Source: a virus. Taken from it: 34,941 nt of DNA. The notes under the pieces are model-generated. The model did not search any database, was not told where the DNA came from, and saw only the letters and a program-made list of their open reading frames with translations. Of this stretch, positions 12,630 to 21,678 are shown one piece after another. The position numbers and the translations under genes were made by a program. The stretch lies in IMG/VR virus record IMGVR_UViG_3300046534_000580, positions 1-34,941 of that record. The stretch is one strand, 5' to 3'. How positions within the stretch are numbered: position 1 is the first letter of the stretch; the number at the start of each line of letters is the position of its first letter.

Positions 12630-13349
12630 ATGCAAGTAGAAATTACAGCGCCTACAAAATTAAACGAAATCAGCCTAAGCACTTACCAGAAGTTTGCGGC
12701 TATTGATGCGGGCATCGATCAGGACTTTATTGCTAGAAAGATGCTTTCTATCTTTTGCAACGTGGAAGACATACTTAAGGTATCTTTTAAAGATGTCGCT
12801 AACATATCGAGAAGCATAGACAACGTACTCAAGCAGCCTACAAGCTTACAAAAGACGTTTGACCATAAGGGGACTAGGTTTGGTTTTATCCCTAACATTG
12901 AGGATCTGACTTTCGGTGAGTTCATCGATCTGGATAACTTCCTAGACTGGCCAAATATGCATAAAGCTATGGCAGTACTTTACAGACCAGTGACAAAGCA
13001 AGCGGGCGACCTTTACGATATTGAGGAGTATAAAGGTAGTGCGAAGTATTCCGACCTAATGAAAGGCGTTCCTTTGGATATTGTACTTGGTGCAATGGTT
13101 TTTTTTTGGACTTTAAAGAACGACTTGTTAAAAGATTCGGTGCGGTCTTTAAATCAGACATCGAAGAGGGCAAAGAGTTTACCCAACGCGGACAGCTTGC
13201 CACAAGATACGGATGGTTTACAACGGTTAATCGACTCGCAAACGGAGATATTACAAAGCAAGACCAGATTACAAAGCTTACAGCAAGCCAATGCCTTTAT
13301 ACTTTATCATACCTCATTGAGAGCGATAGAATCGAAGCCGCAGAACTAA
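12630..13349 (+). CDS. Tail assembly chaperone, 0-frame product
   Basis: A 239-aa protein starting at ATG 12630. The body carries LSTYQKFAAIDAGIDQDFIA, LTFGEFIDLDNFLDWPNMHK and PLDIVLGAMVFFWTLKND, phrases I recall from flavobacterial phage proteins at this position. A run of nine T at 13099-13107 encodes V-F-F and holds a canonical -1 slippery heptamer, so part of the ribosomes should enter the -1 frame. After the slip site the 0 frame continues open for another 80 codons (polar, rich in S, Q and L). By analogy with lambda gpG and gpGT, the two products would coat the tape measure during tail assembly. The chaperone assignment is inferred from position and frameshift signal. Confidence 0.65.
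   Translation: MQVEITAPTKLNEISLSTYQKFAAIDAGIDQDFIARKMLSIFCNVEDILKVSFKDVANISRSIDNVLKQPTSLQKTFDHKGTRFGFIPNIEDLTFGEFIDLDNFLDWPNMHKAMAVLYRPVTKQAGDLYDIEEYKGSAKYSDLMKGVPLDIVLGAMVFFWTLKNDLLKDSVRSLNQTSKRAKSLPNADSLPQDTDGLQRLIDSQTEILQSKTRLQSLQQANAFILYHTSLRAIESKPQN
13099..13107 (+). other. Probable -1 frameshift site (T TTT TTT)
   Basis: Nine T; the 0-frame codons are gtt ttt ttt tgg, so T TTT TTT sits in the correct register for tandem -1 slippage. After the slip, decoding continues at 13106 (ttg gac ttt aaa) in a frame open to 13366. Confidence 0.65.
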
Positions 13350-13366
13350 AAAGACAATCAAAATGA
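13106..13366 (+). CDS. Tail assembly chaperone, -1 frame extension
   Basis: Eighty-six codons in the -1 frame relative to 12630, with no ATG of their own near the start, so expression most likely comes by frameshift from the upstream gene (product about 245 aa). The sequence is protein-like: YGWFTTVNRLANGDITKQDQ and ASQCLYTLSYLIESDRIEA, a helical domain of the sort found in chaperone T-type extensions. Its TGA overlaps the ATG of the next gene at 13363 (ATGA), the same coupling seen across this operon, which supports the -1 frame end as real. It overlaps the 0-frame coding region for about 240 nt. Confidence 0.7.
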   Translation: MDFKERLVKRFGAVFKSDIEEGKEFTQRGQLATRYGWFTTVNRLANGDITKQDQITKLTASQCLYTLSYLIESDRIEAAELKRQSK

Positions 13367-13827
13367 AAACCTATTACGAAATAACAGAAGCGATTTACAA
13401 CCACTTATCAAACAATAACATTACTAAGACCGTAACCATTGGAGATATTACTGAGGTAGATCTAAACCGCAGAACTATATTTCCCTTAGCTCATATGATT
13501 GTAACCGCAGGAAACATCACACCTCAGGTTATCAACTTACAGTTAAGCGTGTTGTTTATGGATTTGGTAGATTACAGCAATACGCAAACCAAAGACCAGC
13601 AGCAGCCTTTCTATGGCAACAATAACCTTCAAGACGTACACAATACACAACTTGCAGCGGCTAACCTATTAGCTCAGTCCATGATGAGGGGTGACCTTTG
13701 GGATAATTACTTCCAAACTGACAGCGTAGATGTGGAACCGTTTCAAGATAGATTTGAGAATACGGTTGCGGGTTGGACGTTAAACGTATCGGTAAACATT
13801 CGCAATACAGATATATCGGTTTGCTAG
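13363..13827 (+). CDS. Probable tail completion/terminator protein
   Basis: A 154-aa protein with an N-terminal helix (YYEITEAIYNHLSNNN), then strands including VTIGDITEVDLNRRTIFPLA and LQLSVLFMDLVDYS. The C-terminus (VAGWTLNVSVNIRN) is another strand pair. This order, with the D-L-x-R-x-T-I-F-P-L-A phrase, fits the small alpha/beta tail-terminator or neck proteins of siphoviruses. Assignment rests on fold pattern and position between chaperone and tail genes. Its end overlaps the next gene. Confidence 0.55.
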   Translation: MKTYYEITEAIYNHLSNNNITKTVTIGDITEVDLNRRTIFPLAHMIVTAGNITPQVINLQLSVLFMDLVDYSNTQTKDQQQPFYGNNNLQDVHNTQLAAANLLAQSMMRGDLWDNYFQTDSVDVEPFQDRFENTVAGWTLNVSVNIRNTDISVC

Positions 13828-14366
13828 ATTCCAACTTTATAGAACAGAGCTTTAATAAGTTCGCTAAGTTGGTGGTTAAACGGGCAAGGTATAATCTAAC
13901 CCGAGAAGATCACAACGCAAGCGGGAAGCTTTACAAGTCCTTAGACAATTGGACTGTGAACGTATCAAGCGGAGGATCTTTATCTTTAGTATTTGATATG
14001 CCAGAATACGCGCAATACCTAGACAAGGGAGTAAAGGGTGCAGCAAACTTCAAGAGTCACAAGATGGCAGAGTTTACGCCATTCAGATACAAAGACAAGA
14101 TGCCGCCCTTAAAGGACTTAAAGCAATGGGTAAAGACTAGGGGCTTAAAATTCAGAGACAAGAAAGGGCGGTACATTACACAAGACAGTACAGCGGCAAT
14201 CATACAAAGGTCGGTCTACCAGAAAGGAGTGCCGCAGACTTTATTCTTTACAAAACCTTTTAGGACACAATTTAAGAAACTACCTGCCGACATTCTTTCA
14301 AGCTTTGGAGACGACGTAGATAGATTCCTGACCTCACAATTAGCAGATAAAAAACGATTTAGATAA
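13773..14366 (+). CDS. HK97-gp10-like head-tail/tail completion protein
   Basis: The core FNKFAKLVVKRARYNLTRED, then HNASGKLYKSLDNWTV, and EYAQYLDKGVKGAAN is the typical pattern of the HK97 gp10/tail-completion family: helix, S-G-x-L, beta hairpin, then Y-A-x-Y-x-D-x-G. The protein helps join head and tail. No ATG is available; TTG 13773 (197 aa) overlaps the previous gene by 55 nt, while TTG 13821 would overlap by only 7 nt and still keep the domain. I give the longer form and consider the start uncertain. The stop overlaps the next ATG (TAATG). Confidence 0.65.
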   Translation: MDVKRIGKHSQYRYIGLLDSNFIEQSFNKFAKLVVKRARYNLTREDHNASGKLYKSLDNWTVNVSSGGSLSLVFDMPEYAQYLDKGVKGAANFKSHKMAEFTPFRYKDKMPPLKDLKQWVKTRGLKFRDKKGRYITQDSTAAIIQRSVYQKGVPQTLFFTKPFRTQFKKLPADILSSFGDDVDRFLTSQLADKKRFR

Positions 14367-15493
14367 TGGCGGTTACACTTACAAGCATACAAGAGGAAAA
14401 GATTTACGGGGTTAGGTCTGCTTTGCCTTGCCGATTTGTTTCGGACACGGTAGCGGAATACCTCCAGGCGATTACCATAGATTTAAAGATATGGAACGGA
14501 CACAGCACAACTGCAAAACCCGCAACAGATACCTATTCATTTGCTTTAGGTGCAAACGTATTAGGTACTAGCTTAACGGCTTATGAGGTAGACATCGCTG
14601 AGTTCATAAGAGAGTACATTAATACTGACAACTTCACCGCCACACCCGCGACAAGCTACGCGCAAGACTACGCAGCATGGGTAGAGATCTCATGGACGGC
14701 TACAATAGTCGGAGGGGACACAACGTATAGCGATGCACCTATTATCATTTGCACAAACGGTTGGAGGGCTTACGATAACCCAGTACTTGCTTTAGATACT
14801 TATTACTTTCCAGTAAGCGTTCAAGTGCCTAATGATAAATACTATTTTATTACCGCTTTAGATAATGGCGTAACTGGTGCGGCTCGCGTATTAGATGAGA
14901 TTGAAATCGATTACGATAGTAGCGCGACAGACTCAACTGCGTTTGGCACGGCTGGAAGTACTACTGCAAGCCTATTCAAAACCGCTGCCTTAAGTTGGGG
15001 CGCGAGTGATACTAAAGCGGTGGTAAATTTAAAGCTTAGCGGCTCCGTTGTGTTTAGCTTTGAGGTGTTTAAATACTGCAAATCAAAGTATGCTAATCAA
15101 GTAATAGGATATACTAACAGGTTGGGCTTAATGGATTTCATCTTTGCATTTGGTAAGAATGAGAACAATCAGAACGTAACACGCGCAAACTACAAGCCCG
15201 CATTAAACAGCACCTACACCGCTGCGAATGCACAATACAGAATATCCAGCGCAAACGGTAAGCAGCCATTTACTACAAACACGGATTTTGTACCGCAAGA
15301 AACCCGCGAGAAGATCCGGGACTTATTACTTACTGAGTACGCAATCATAACCGATGCCACTAGCTTAACTTTAATTAGCAAGGCGATTGTACCAACGGAC
15401 AGCGAACAGATAATGAAGCAAGACAATAACGAGATGAGCAATTATACTTTAAGTTTTGAATATGCCTTTGACACCATTAACTCAGTACGATGA
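14366..15493 (+). CDS. Tail protein, 375 aa
   Basis: A beta-rich, Thr/Ala-rich structural protein starting MAVTLTSIQEEKIYGVRSAL. Its C-terminal half includes EVFKYCKSKYANQVIGYTNR and LGLMDFIFAFGK, phrases I associate with a conserved but unnamed tail protein of flavobacterial prophages. An N-terminal beta domain (about 1-130) and a Ser/Thr-rich centre are visible. Its place beside the 684-aa gene and the tape measure suggests a distal tail or baseplate component. It overlaps both neighbours by a few bases (TAATG and ATGA). Confidence 0.6.
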   Translation: MAVTLTSIQEEKIYGVRSALPCRFVSDTVAEYLQAITIDLKIWNGHSTTAKPATDTYSFALGANVLGTSLTAYEVDIAEFIREYINTDNFTATPATSYAQDYAAWVEISWTATIVGGDTTYSDAPIIICTNGWRAYDNPVLALDTYYFPVSVQVPNDKYYFITALDNGVTGAARVLDEIEIDYDSSATDSTAFGTAGSTTASLFKTAALSWGASDTKAVVNLKLSGSVVFSFEVFKYCKSKYANQVIGYTNRLGLMDFIFAFGKNENNQNVTRANYKPALNSTYTAANAQYRISSANGKQPFTTNTDFVPQETREKIRDLLLTEYAIITDATSLTLISKAIVPTDSEQIMKQDNNEMSNYTLSFEYAFDTINSVR

Positions 15494-17544
15494 TTAAACT
15501 ATACGTTAACGGGGTAGAGGTAGATTTCTTTGAGGACGAGAGTATCAAGATTGTTAAAACGATCAAGAACCTAACCGATATTAGTAAAGTATTTAGCACG
15601 TTCTCGCAAGGGTTTACCGTTCCCGCAAGTAATAGGAACAATGCAATATTTCAGCACTTCTATCGCGACGACATACTGACCACCTCCACAAGCTTTAAGC
15701 GCCTAGATGCTTATATAACTTTGAATGATATACTGTTTGAGACTGGCGGCGTACAGATTGAAGGGGCAAGTATCAAGAACGGAATCCCAACCGATTACAA
15801 GCTGGGCTTCTTTGGTAATACCTCAAAGCTTAAAGAGTTAGTAGGTGACAATACTCTTGCAGATTTAGACTTAACGGCTTACGACCACTTCTATACCGCT
15901 GCGGCTGTACTTGAGGGCTTTGGCAATACAAGTACGGGCGCGACAATTAGCCGAAACAGTGGTGCAATAATTTACCCATTGTTTAGTGCTGTAAAGAATT
16001 GGGAATATGACAGCGGTTCATCTAACCACAAAGATAATAACATAGCTTATCACGGGGATCACGGGGCAAATCGTCACGGGGTGAACTACTACGAATTAAA
16101 ACCCGCTTTGCAAGTTACTAAGATACTAGACGCTATTGAGTCCGAGTATGGTATAACCTTCGATGGTAGCTTTATCGCTACTGCTCCGTTTGATGCGTTA
16201 TACATGTGGCTACATAATAGAGAGGGCTACACCTTTGAGGGGGTAGATACGGGCATCAATTATGAGATGTCAAAGCAATCTGTCTTTAACGTAACGCATA
16301 CCGTAAGCGATCCGCGAATATCTTCTATTGGCTCGAACATGTCTTTTGTTATGGGGGCAACAAACGCGCCCTCACTTTTTAGGTTTGCTATTGAGTTTAT
16401 TACTTTGTCGGATGACTGCTTTCTTGAGATGTATATTAATAATACATTATGGCAACGAAAGAAATATACAGCCACCAGCGCAAGCCAAGACTTTTTTACA
16501 CCTACACTAGTAACCGCTTCAACTACTGACATACGATTTAAGGTAGTAAAGACAACCGCGAATCTTACAATAGCCTTAGAATATACTTTATACTGGATAC
16601 CAACCGACCCAGTAATCGGAGTTCGCACACTTGGAACAGGCGCACAAACTGCTACCACTTACGCGGATACTGTAATAATGGCAAACCTAATACCTAAGAT
16701 TAAGATCACCGACTTTCTTAACGGGCTAATAAAGATGCATAACCTAATAGTAACAAGTACGGACGGTGAGACTTACACACTTACTCCTTACGACACTTAC
16801 TATGGCGCAGGTAATGAGATAGATTTATCAAGGTGGTTAGATACTAGTGAGGTGCAGGTAGAGGAGATTTCTAGGTATTCTTCTTTATCCTTTAAGTATC
16901 AAGAAAGCGATCAGGTATTACAAAAGCAGTTTAGGCAAAACAGCGGGCGCGGTTATGGTGACTTAGTTCAGCGGTTTAACTTTGACAGCTCGCAAGATTT
17001 CACAGTAGAGCTTCCATTCGATCAAGTGTTTCCTGAAGTGCTAAACGATTTGGACGACGGCACACCTGTTAACTTCCCGATGTATAAAAGTATTCAAGTA
17101 GATGAGGCGGGCGAAAGTTCGAGTTACTACGGCTCACCTATATTATTCTATCTAGGTGGGACTTTAAACATTACTGCCAACCCGATTTCTTTTGTAAACG
17201 AATCAAACGCGGAAACTAGGATAAACTTAATTAACTACTGCAACACAATAAGCCGACAAACAAACCCAGCGGACGACACGTGTTTTAGTGAGGAGATAAA
17301 CCCAGCCTTATTAAATAAAGCTGATGAGAATCTTTACACAAATTTTTGGACAAACTTTATAAACAGCACCTACGCACAGCAGGTGAGACTATTTCAGATA
17401 TCAGCTTACTTAAATGGCGGTGTATTGACGCGGTTAAATCTTAATGATACAATAGTATGGAAGGGTAGAAAATATATAATCAATCAAATGAATATAGACG
17501 GCAAGACAGGCAAAGTAGACTTCCAATTAATTACTAAAATATGA
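15490..17544 (+). CDS. Large tail / baseplate hub-like protein, 684 aa
   Basis: The start MIKLYVNGVEVDFFEDESIK then LTDISKVFSTFSQGFTVPAS is characteristic of a large flavobacterial phage tail protein: the ribosome-coupled gene begins with a beta domain including the F-S-Q-x-F-T-V-P-A-S motif. It ends with a beta sheet (DTIVWKGRKYIINQMNID). The size, beta content and position before the tape measure fit a tail-tip or hub protein that contacts the host surface. No enzymatic motif is seen. It overlaps the following small gene by 4 nt. Confidence 0.6.
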   Translation: MIKLYVNGVEVDFFEDESIKIVKTIKNLTDISKVFSTFSQGFTVPASNRNNAIFQHFYRDDILTTSTSFKRLDAYITLNDILFETGGVQIEGASIKNGIPTDYKLGFFGNTSKLKELVGDNTLADLDLTAYDHFYTAAAVLEGFGNTSTGATISRNSGAIIYPLFSAVKNWEYDSGSSNHKDNNIAYHGDHGANRHGVNYYELKPALQVTKILDAIESEYGITFDGSFIATAPFDALYMWLHNREGYTFEGVDTGINYEMSKQSVFNVTHTVSDPRISSIGSNMSFVMGATNAPSLFRFAIEFITLSDDCFLEMYINNTLWQRKKYTATSASQDFFTPTLVTASTTDIRFKVVKTTANLTIALEYTLYWIPTDPVIGVRTLGTGAQTATTYADTVIMANLIPKIKITDFLNGLIKMHNLIVTSTDGETYTLTPYDTYYGAGNEIDLSRWLDTSEVQVEEISRYSSLSFKYQESDQVLQKQFRQNSGRGYGDLVQRFNFDSSQDFTVELPFDQVFPEVLNDLDDGTPVNFPMYKSIQVDEAGESSSYYGSPILFYLGGTLNITANPISFVNESNAETRINLINYCNTISRQTNPADDTCFSEEINPALLNKADENLYTNFWTNFINSTYAQQVRLFQISAYLNGGVLTRLNLNDTIVWKGRKYIINQMNIDGKTGKVDFQLITKI

Positions 17545-17681
17545 GACTATTATTAGAAATGCTGCAAGCCTCGCAAGGTGAAGCGGAAAGTATTAAGATA
17601 GCGAAGGGGGCTAATCAATTCCCAAGAAACAAAAAGGAAATAATACAGAAATTTAAAGCGATATGGCAGAGAAGTATGTAA
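17541..17681 (+). CDS. Small ORF between tail gene and tape measure, 46 aa
   Basis: Starts MRLLLEMLQASQGEAESIKI and ends with a basic helix (KKEIIQKFKAIWQRSM). It overlaps the preceding stop (ATGA) and the tape-measure start by 19 nt, a packed arrangement that supports real coding. No family is recognised. Confidence 0.55.
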   Translation: MRLLLEMLQASQGEAESIKIAKGANQFPRNKKEIIQKFKAIWQRSM

Positions 17682-19438
17682 TCGAAATTGATGCCAACAC
17701 TAAAGAGGCTCAAAAATCTATCGAGAAGTTAACCAATAATGTTGACGACTTAGGGAAAGCGCAAGACAAAACCGCAGATGCCACTAAGAAGATAGGCAAG
17801 GGTATAAGCTTATTGACTGGCGGTGCTATTATTGCCGTGGCACTTAAGGCATTTACGGCATTTACTGAGGTACTAAGTAAGAATCAAAGAGTAGCTGATT
17901 TCTTTAGTGTATCACTAGAGGCCGTATCTATCGCGTTCAATGATTTAACAAACTTTATTATTAACAACTCAGGGGGAGTGATTGACACCTTTAAGGCGAT
18001 ATTTAACGACCCGGTAAAAGCGATTAAAGATTTAGGTACAGCTATAAAGGATAACATTATTGAGCGTTTTACCTCCATGATTGAAACCGTAGGCCTAGCA
18101 GGTAAGGCTATTGTTTCGTTTGTTAAGGGTGACTTTGAAGAAGCTGGTGAATTTGCAAAACAAGCGGGTAAGGAGTTAGTAGATGTTTATACTGGTGTAG
18201 ATAATTCAGTTGATAAACTTGCTGCGACTTATAACAAGGTTAAAGATAGCATTGTCGAATATACAACCGAAACTTTAAAAACAGCAAAGGCCAACATTGA
18301 ACTAATTAAAACCGCTGAAGTTGCCACTGCTTTAAATACTGGATTACTTGAGCAGTACGATAGGCAAGCCGAGAAACTAAGACAGGTTAGGGATGAAGAA
18401 CGCAACACTTTAGCGGAACGAATCCAAGCCAACGAAGAACTATCCGAGGTGCTTAACAAACAAGAGGCGGCAATGTTGGCCAATGCCAGAGCAATACAAG
18501 CCAGCGCAGCAGCACAATTTAATAAAAACGATAGCCAAGAGAATTACATTGCTTTAATCGAATCGAATAACGAAGTATTAGCGGTTCAAGCTACTATTGA
18601 AGGATTTAGATCTGAGCAGCTTATTAATAACCTGGGACTAAGTAGAGAGCAAGCCGAACTTGATAAAGCCGCAGCAGAAACTAATATTGAGAACTCGCGC
18701 ACAGAGCAAGAAGCGGACATAGCTTTAATGGAAAACGAGCGTCTAAGGTTTGAGGCAACGCGCGCGCTTGAGATGGAACAGCATGAGCAAAGACTAGAAC
18801 TAATCAATAGCAGACTAGAGGCTGAGAAAGAAGGTTCGACGGCTTACGCTGAGATACTAAACGAACGCTCAACACTTGAAACGGGATATAATACCACCTT
18901 AAAAACATTAGGCAAACAAACAAGTGATTTCTTAATAGACCTTAAGGCAAAAGAAGAAGCGGCAAAGCTAGGGATAATCGGTAGTGCTTTAGGCGGGGCT
19001 ATGGCTTTAGCCGAGCAAGGTAGCGCGACCTATAAAGCTTTAGCAGTTGCTCAAGTTCTGTTAGATACATTTAAAGGGGTACAGGCGAGTTTTGCTTCTA
19101 ATGCCGCAAACGTAGGGGCTACAACTTTAAGCGGTGGTGCTTGGCCATTTATACAGGCCGCAGCCGCTGCAAGTTTTGGAGCTGCAAACATTGCCGGAAT
19201 CCTTGCGGTAAATCCTAAAGGCGGAGGCTCGACAAGTGTATCGGCTCCAACTGGTAGAGCCGCCTCCATTAATTCTTCAGGGCCACAATTTAATACAGTC
19301 GCAGCACTTCAACAGAATAGACTACTAAATAATATCTCTAATTCCTCAAGTCAACCGATCCGAGCGTATGTAGTCGGTAGCGATGTTAGCACGGCTCAAC
19401 AAATCGAACGTAACAGAGTATCAAGCGCAAGCTTTTAA
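17663..19438 (+). CDS. Tape measure protein
   Basis: A 591-aa protein rich in A, E, K and Q with long helical and coiled-coil stretches (about 240-430), typical of tape measures that set tail length and line the tube. Two hydrophobic segments are seen, GISLLTGGAIIAVALKAF (about 48-65) and LGIIGSALGGAMALAE (about 440-455), as are usual for parts that enter the host membrane. The C-terminus is Ser/Asn-rich. At about 0.15 nm per residue the tail would be near 90 nm, an inference from length. It starts at ATG 17663 inside the previous small ORF. Confidence 0.8.
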   Translation: MAEKYVIEIDANTKEAQKSIEKLTNNVDDLGKAQDKTADATKKIGKGISLLTGGAIIAVALKAFTAFTEVLSKNQRVADFFSVSLEAVSIAFNDLTNFIINNSGGVIDTFKAIFNDPVKAIKDLGTAIKDNIIERFTSMIETVGLAGKAIVSFVKGDFEEAGEFAKQAGKELVDVYTGVDNSVDKLAATYNKVKDSIVEYTTETLKTAKANIELIKTAEVATALNTGLLEQYDRQAEKLRQVRDEERNTLAERIQANEELSEVLNKQEAAMLANARAIQASAAAQFNKNDSQENYIALIESNNEVLAVQATIEGFRSEQLINNLGLSREQAELDKAAAETNIENSRTEQEADIALMENERLRFEATRALEMEQHEQRLELINSRLEAEKEGSTAYAEILNERSTLETGYNTTLKTLGKQTSDFLIDLKAKEEAAKLGIIGSALGGAMALAEQGSATYKALAVAQVLLDTFKGVQASFASNAANVGATTLSGGAWPFIQAAAAASFGAANIAGILAVNPKGGGSTSVSAPTGRAASINSSGPQFNTVAALQQNRLLNNISNSSSQPIRAYVVGSDVSTAQQIERNRVSSASF

Positions 19439-19468
19439 AACAAAATTAAATCTATAAGTTAATTTAAC

Positions 19469-20062
19469 ATGAGCCAGATAATAGAACTGATTTTAAACGA
19501 GGAGGAAATGCTTCACGGTGTTGACGCAATTAGCATAGTGGGAAGTCCTGCAATTGAGCGCGACTTTGTAGCACTAAGCAAGGAGCCAGTAGAACTTGCC
19601 AAAGTAGCTGGAGAACAAAAGATATTACTAGGCGCTGCTTTAGTTCCTAATAAAATGATCTTCAGAAAAAAAGGCGATGAGGAGTTTTACGTTTACTTCA
19701 CAAAAGACACTATTAAGCGCGTCTCTGAATTATTTCTGACTAAGGGCAATCAAAACCATGCAACTCTTGAGCATGAGGTAAAGCTTCACGGCCTTAGCGT
19801 GGTAGAGTCTTGGATAGTAGAAGATACCGAAAAAGATAAAAGCAATCTATACAACATGAGCTTGCCCGTGGGGAGTTGGGTAGTAGCGATGAAAGTTTAC
19901 AACGATGACGTTTGGAATGACTATATAAAAACGGGCAAGGTCAAAGGATTTAGCATTGAGGGATATTTTGCCAATAAAGTCAACATGTCCACAGAAGACG
20001 ACAAAAAACTGGAGAAGGTTCGCGATGTCTTTAAACAAGTTTTTGCAACAAGATTTAATTAA
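19469..20062 (+). CDS. Prohead protease, XkdF-like
   Basis: A 197-aa protein with the phrases ISIVGSPAIERDFVALS, NHATLEHE, SVVESWIVED, and LPVGSWVVAMKVYNDDVWND followed by KGFSIEGYF. This series is the hallmark of XkdF-type phage capsid maturation proteases, where the His in NHATLEH and the Ser in the later block act in catalysis. It would cleave scaffold and capsid N-termini during prohead maturation. It directly precedes scaffold and capsid, as expected for the role. It starts at ATG 19469 after the leader TAATTTAAC. Confidence 0.85.
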   Translation: MSQIIELILNEEEMLHGVDAISIVGSPAIERDFVALSKEPVELAKVAGEQKILLGAALVPNKMIFRKKGDEEFYVYFTKDTIKRVSELFLTKGNQNHATLEHEVKLHGLSVVESWIVEDTEKDKSNLYNMSLPVGSWVVAMKVYNDDVWNDYIKTGKVKGFSIEGYFANKVNMSTEDDKKLEKVRDVFKQVFATRFN

Positions 20063-20076
20063 ATAGTTTATTGAAT

Positions 20077-20640
20077 ATGAATACAAAAGAAGCCTTACAG
20101 GCAATAGGTAAAATTCTTGGCGTTCAGCTCTCGGAGGAGGTGAAGCTTGCCACGATGAAACTAGACAACGGAGCAGTGATCGAAGCGGAGGTTTTCGAGG
20201 CGGGCCAAGATGTTTTCTTAGTTCAAGATGACGAACGTATCGCCGTTCCTATTGGTGAGTACACAATGGAAGACGGAAACATGTTAGTAGTTGCTGAGGA
20301 AGGTGTGATATCTGAGATCAAAGCCGCTGAAGCTCCTGGTGAGGAAGTGGTAGAAGAAGACTTAGCCGCAGATTACGCCACTAAAGCGGAACTCGCCGAG
20401 GTTAAAGACATGCTAACAGAGCTTAAGACCTTGATGTCTGACTTAATGGGTAAGGAAGAGGAGCAACTAGCTAAAACCGAAAAGGCCGAACTAGCAAAAC
20501 TTGAACTAGCTAAAGAAGAAAAAGCGCCTGAGTTTAAACACTCACCAGAAAAAGAAGCAGATAAGAAAGCTTTAAACCTTGGCGAACAAAAGCCAAAGAG
20601 TGCAAGAGATTATATTTTTAATACAATAAACAATAATTAA
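20077..20640 (+). CDS. Capsid scaffold protein (probable)
   Basis: A 187-aa acidic protein. Residues 1-90 form a beta-rich part (LDNGAVIEAEVFEAGQDVFL). Residues 105-165 form a long helix or coiled coil with repeats of L-A-K and K-A-E (LAKTEKAELAKLELAKEEK). High E/K content, coiled coil and position between protease and capsid are typical of scaffolds, which guide capsid assembly and are then degraded. I chose ATG 20077; TTG 20071 upstream adds only two residues. Confidence 0.8.
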   Translation: MNTKEALQAIGKILGVQLSEEVKLATMKLDNGAVIEAEVFEAGQDVFLVQDDERIAVPIGEYTMEDGNMLVVAEEGVISEIKAAEAPGEEVVEEDLAADYATKAELAEVKDMLTELKTLMSDLMGKEEEQLAKTEKAELAKLELAKEEKAPEFKHSPEKEADKKALNLGEQKPKSARDYIFNTINNN

Positions 20641-20643
20641 AAA

Positions 20644-21597
20644 ATGGCAACAACAACAAGCATCACTACCACCTACGCAGGTGAGTCAGCTAAAAAGTAC
20701 ATAAAAGCAGCATTGCTTTCTGGTAACACGCTAGCCCAGAACGGGGTTACGATTATGCCAAACGTTAAATTTAAGCAGGTTATTAAGAGATTAGATTTGG
20801 CCTCTTTGGTTGCCAATGGCTCTTGTGATTTTACGCCTACTGGAACAGTAACTTTGACTGAAAGAATTATTCAGCCAAAAGAATTACAAGTAAATATTGA
20901 ACTTTGTAAGACTGACTTTAGGAGTGACTGGGATGCCATCGAGATGGGCTTTAGTGCTTTCGATGTACTACCTAAAACCTTTAGTGATTATCTTATCGGC
21001 TGTATGGCTGAAAAAGTAGCCGCTAAAACTGAGGTAGATTTATGGACTGGTGCAACAGGTACAGCAGGAGAGTTTAACGGCTTCTCTACGATCGTAGCAT
21101 TAGACGCAGCTTTACCAGCAGCTCAAGAAGTTACAGGTACAACCGTAACCGCTGCGAATGTTATTGTTGAATTAGGTAAAATCGTAGATGCTATTCCTTC
21201 AGCTTTATACGGACGCGAAGACTTATTTGTTTACATACCTCAAAACATCGCCCGCGCTTATGTACGTGCATTAGGTGGATTTGGTGCAAGTGGATTAGGT
21301 GGCAGCGGTACAATGGCACAGGGTACACAATGGTTTAATGGTGGTTCTCTTGCTTTTGATGGCGTGAAGTTATTTGTAGCTAATGGATTAGCCGCAAACA
21401 CTGCAATCGCAACTTTAAAAGAGAACCTTTACTTTGGAACTGGTCTATTAAACGACTACAACGAAGTAAAAATTCTTGACATGGCTGACTTAGACGGATC
21501 TCAAAACGTTCGTTTTGTTATGCGCTACACTGCCGATGCTCAATACGGAATTATCGAGGATATCGTAACCTACGGAATCACAAACGCGGCTAACTAG
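20644..21597 (+). CDS. Major capsid protein
   Basis: A 317-aa protein starting MATTTSITTTYAGESAKKYI. Position after protease and scaffold, length in the usual capsid range, and the pattern of an N-terminal helix (KKYIKAALLSG), a long spine-like helix (FSDYLIGCMAEKVAAKTEVD, then LWTG) and a C-terminal beta-rich part (LFVANGLAANTAIATLKEN, RYTADAQYGIIEDIVTYGI) fit an HK97-fold capsid protein. It is preceded by the leader AATTAAAAA and followed at once by a strong terminator, consistent with high expression. Confidence 0.8.
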   Translation: MATTTSITTTYAGESAKKYIKAALLSGNTLAQNGVTIMPNVKFKQVIKRLDLASLVANGSCDFTPTGTVTLTERIIQPKELQVNIELCKTDFRSDWDAIEMGFSAFDVLPKTFSDYLIGCMAEKVAAKTEVDLWTGATGTAGEFNGFSTIVALDAALPAAQEVTGTTVTAANVIVELGKIVDAIPSALYGREDLFVYIPQNIARAYVRALGGFGASGLGGSGTMAQGTQWFNGGSLAFDGVKLFVANGLAANTAIATLKENLYFGTGLLNDYNEVKILDMADLDGSQNVRFVMRYTADAQYGIIEDIVTYGITNAAN

Positions 21598-21617
21598 AAT
21601 TAGCTTTCTAATATTCT

Positions 21618-21655
21618 AAAAGGGGCAGTGGTTTATTCTGCTGCCCTTTTTTTTT
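21618..21655 (+). terminator. Rho-independent terminator after the capsid gene
   Basis: The stem AAGGGGCAG / CTGCCCTTT (nine pairs, one G-T), with the 12-nt loop TGGTTTATTCTG, is followed by a T-run to 21655. Downstream genes probably depend on partial read-through. Confidence 0.85.
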
Positions 21656-21678
21656 ATAACCTTTTAATAAATAAAATT

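Noticed and set aside
16260-16658. 132-codon open frame on the - strand
   Set aside because: A shadow of the large tail gene on the + strand; no promoter or leader, and its protein has no domain-like pattern. All accepted genes are on +.
21628-21678. Upstream extension of the gene at 21679
   Set aside because: The frame runs through the T-run of the capsid terminator; ATG 21679 has a normal leader.
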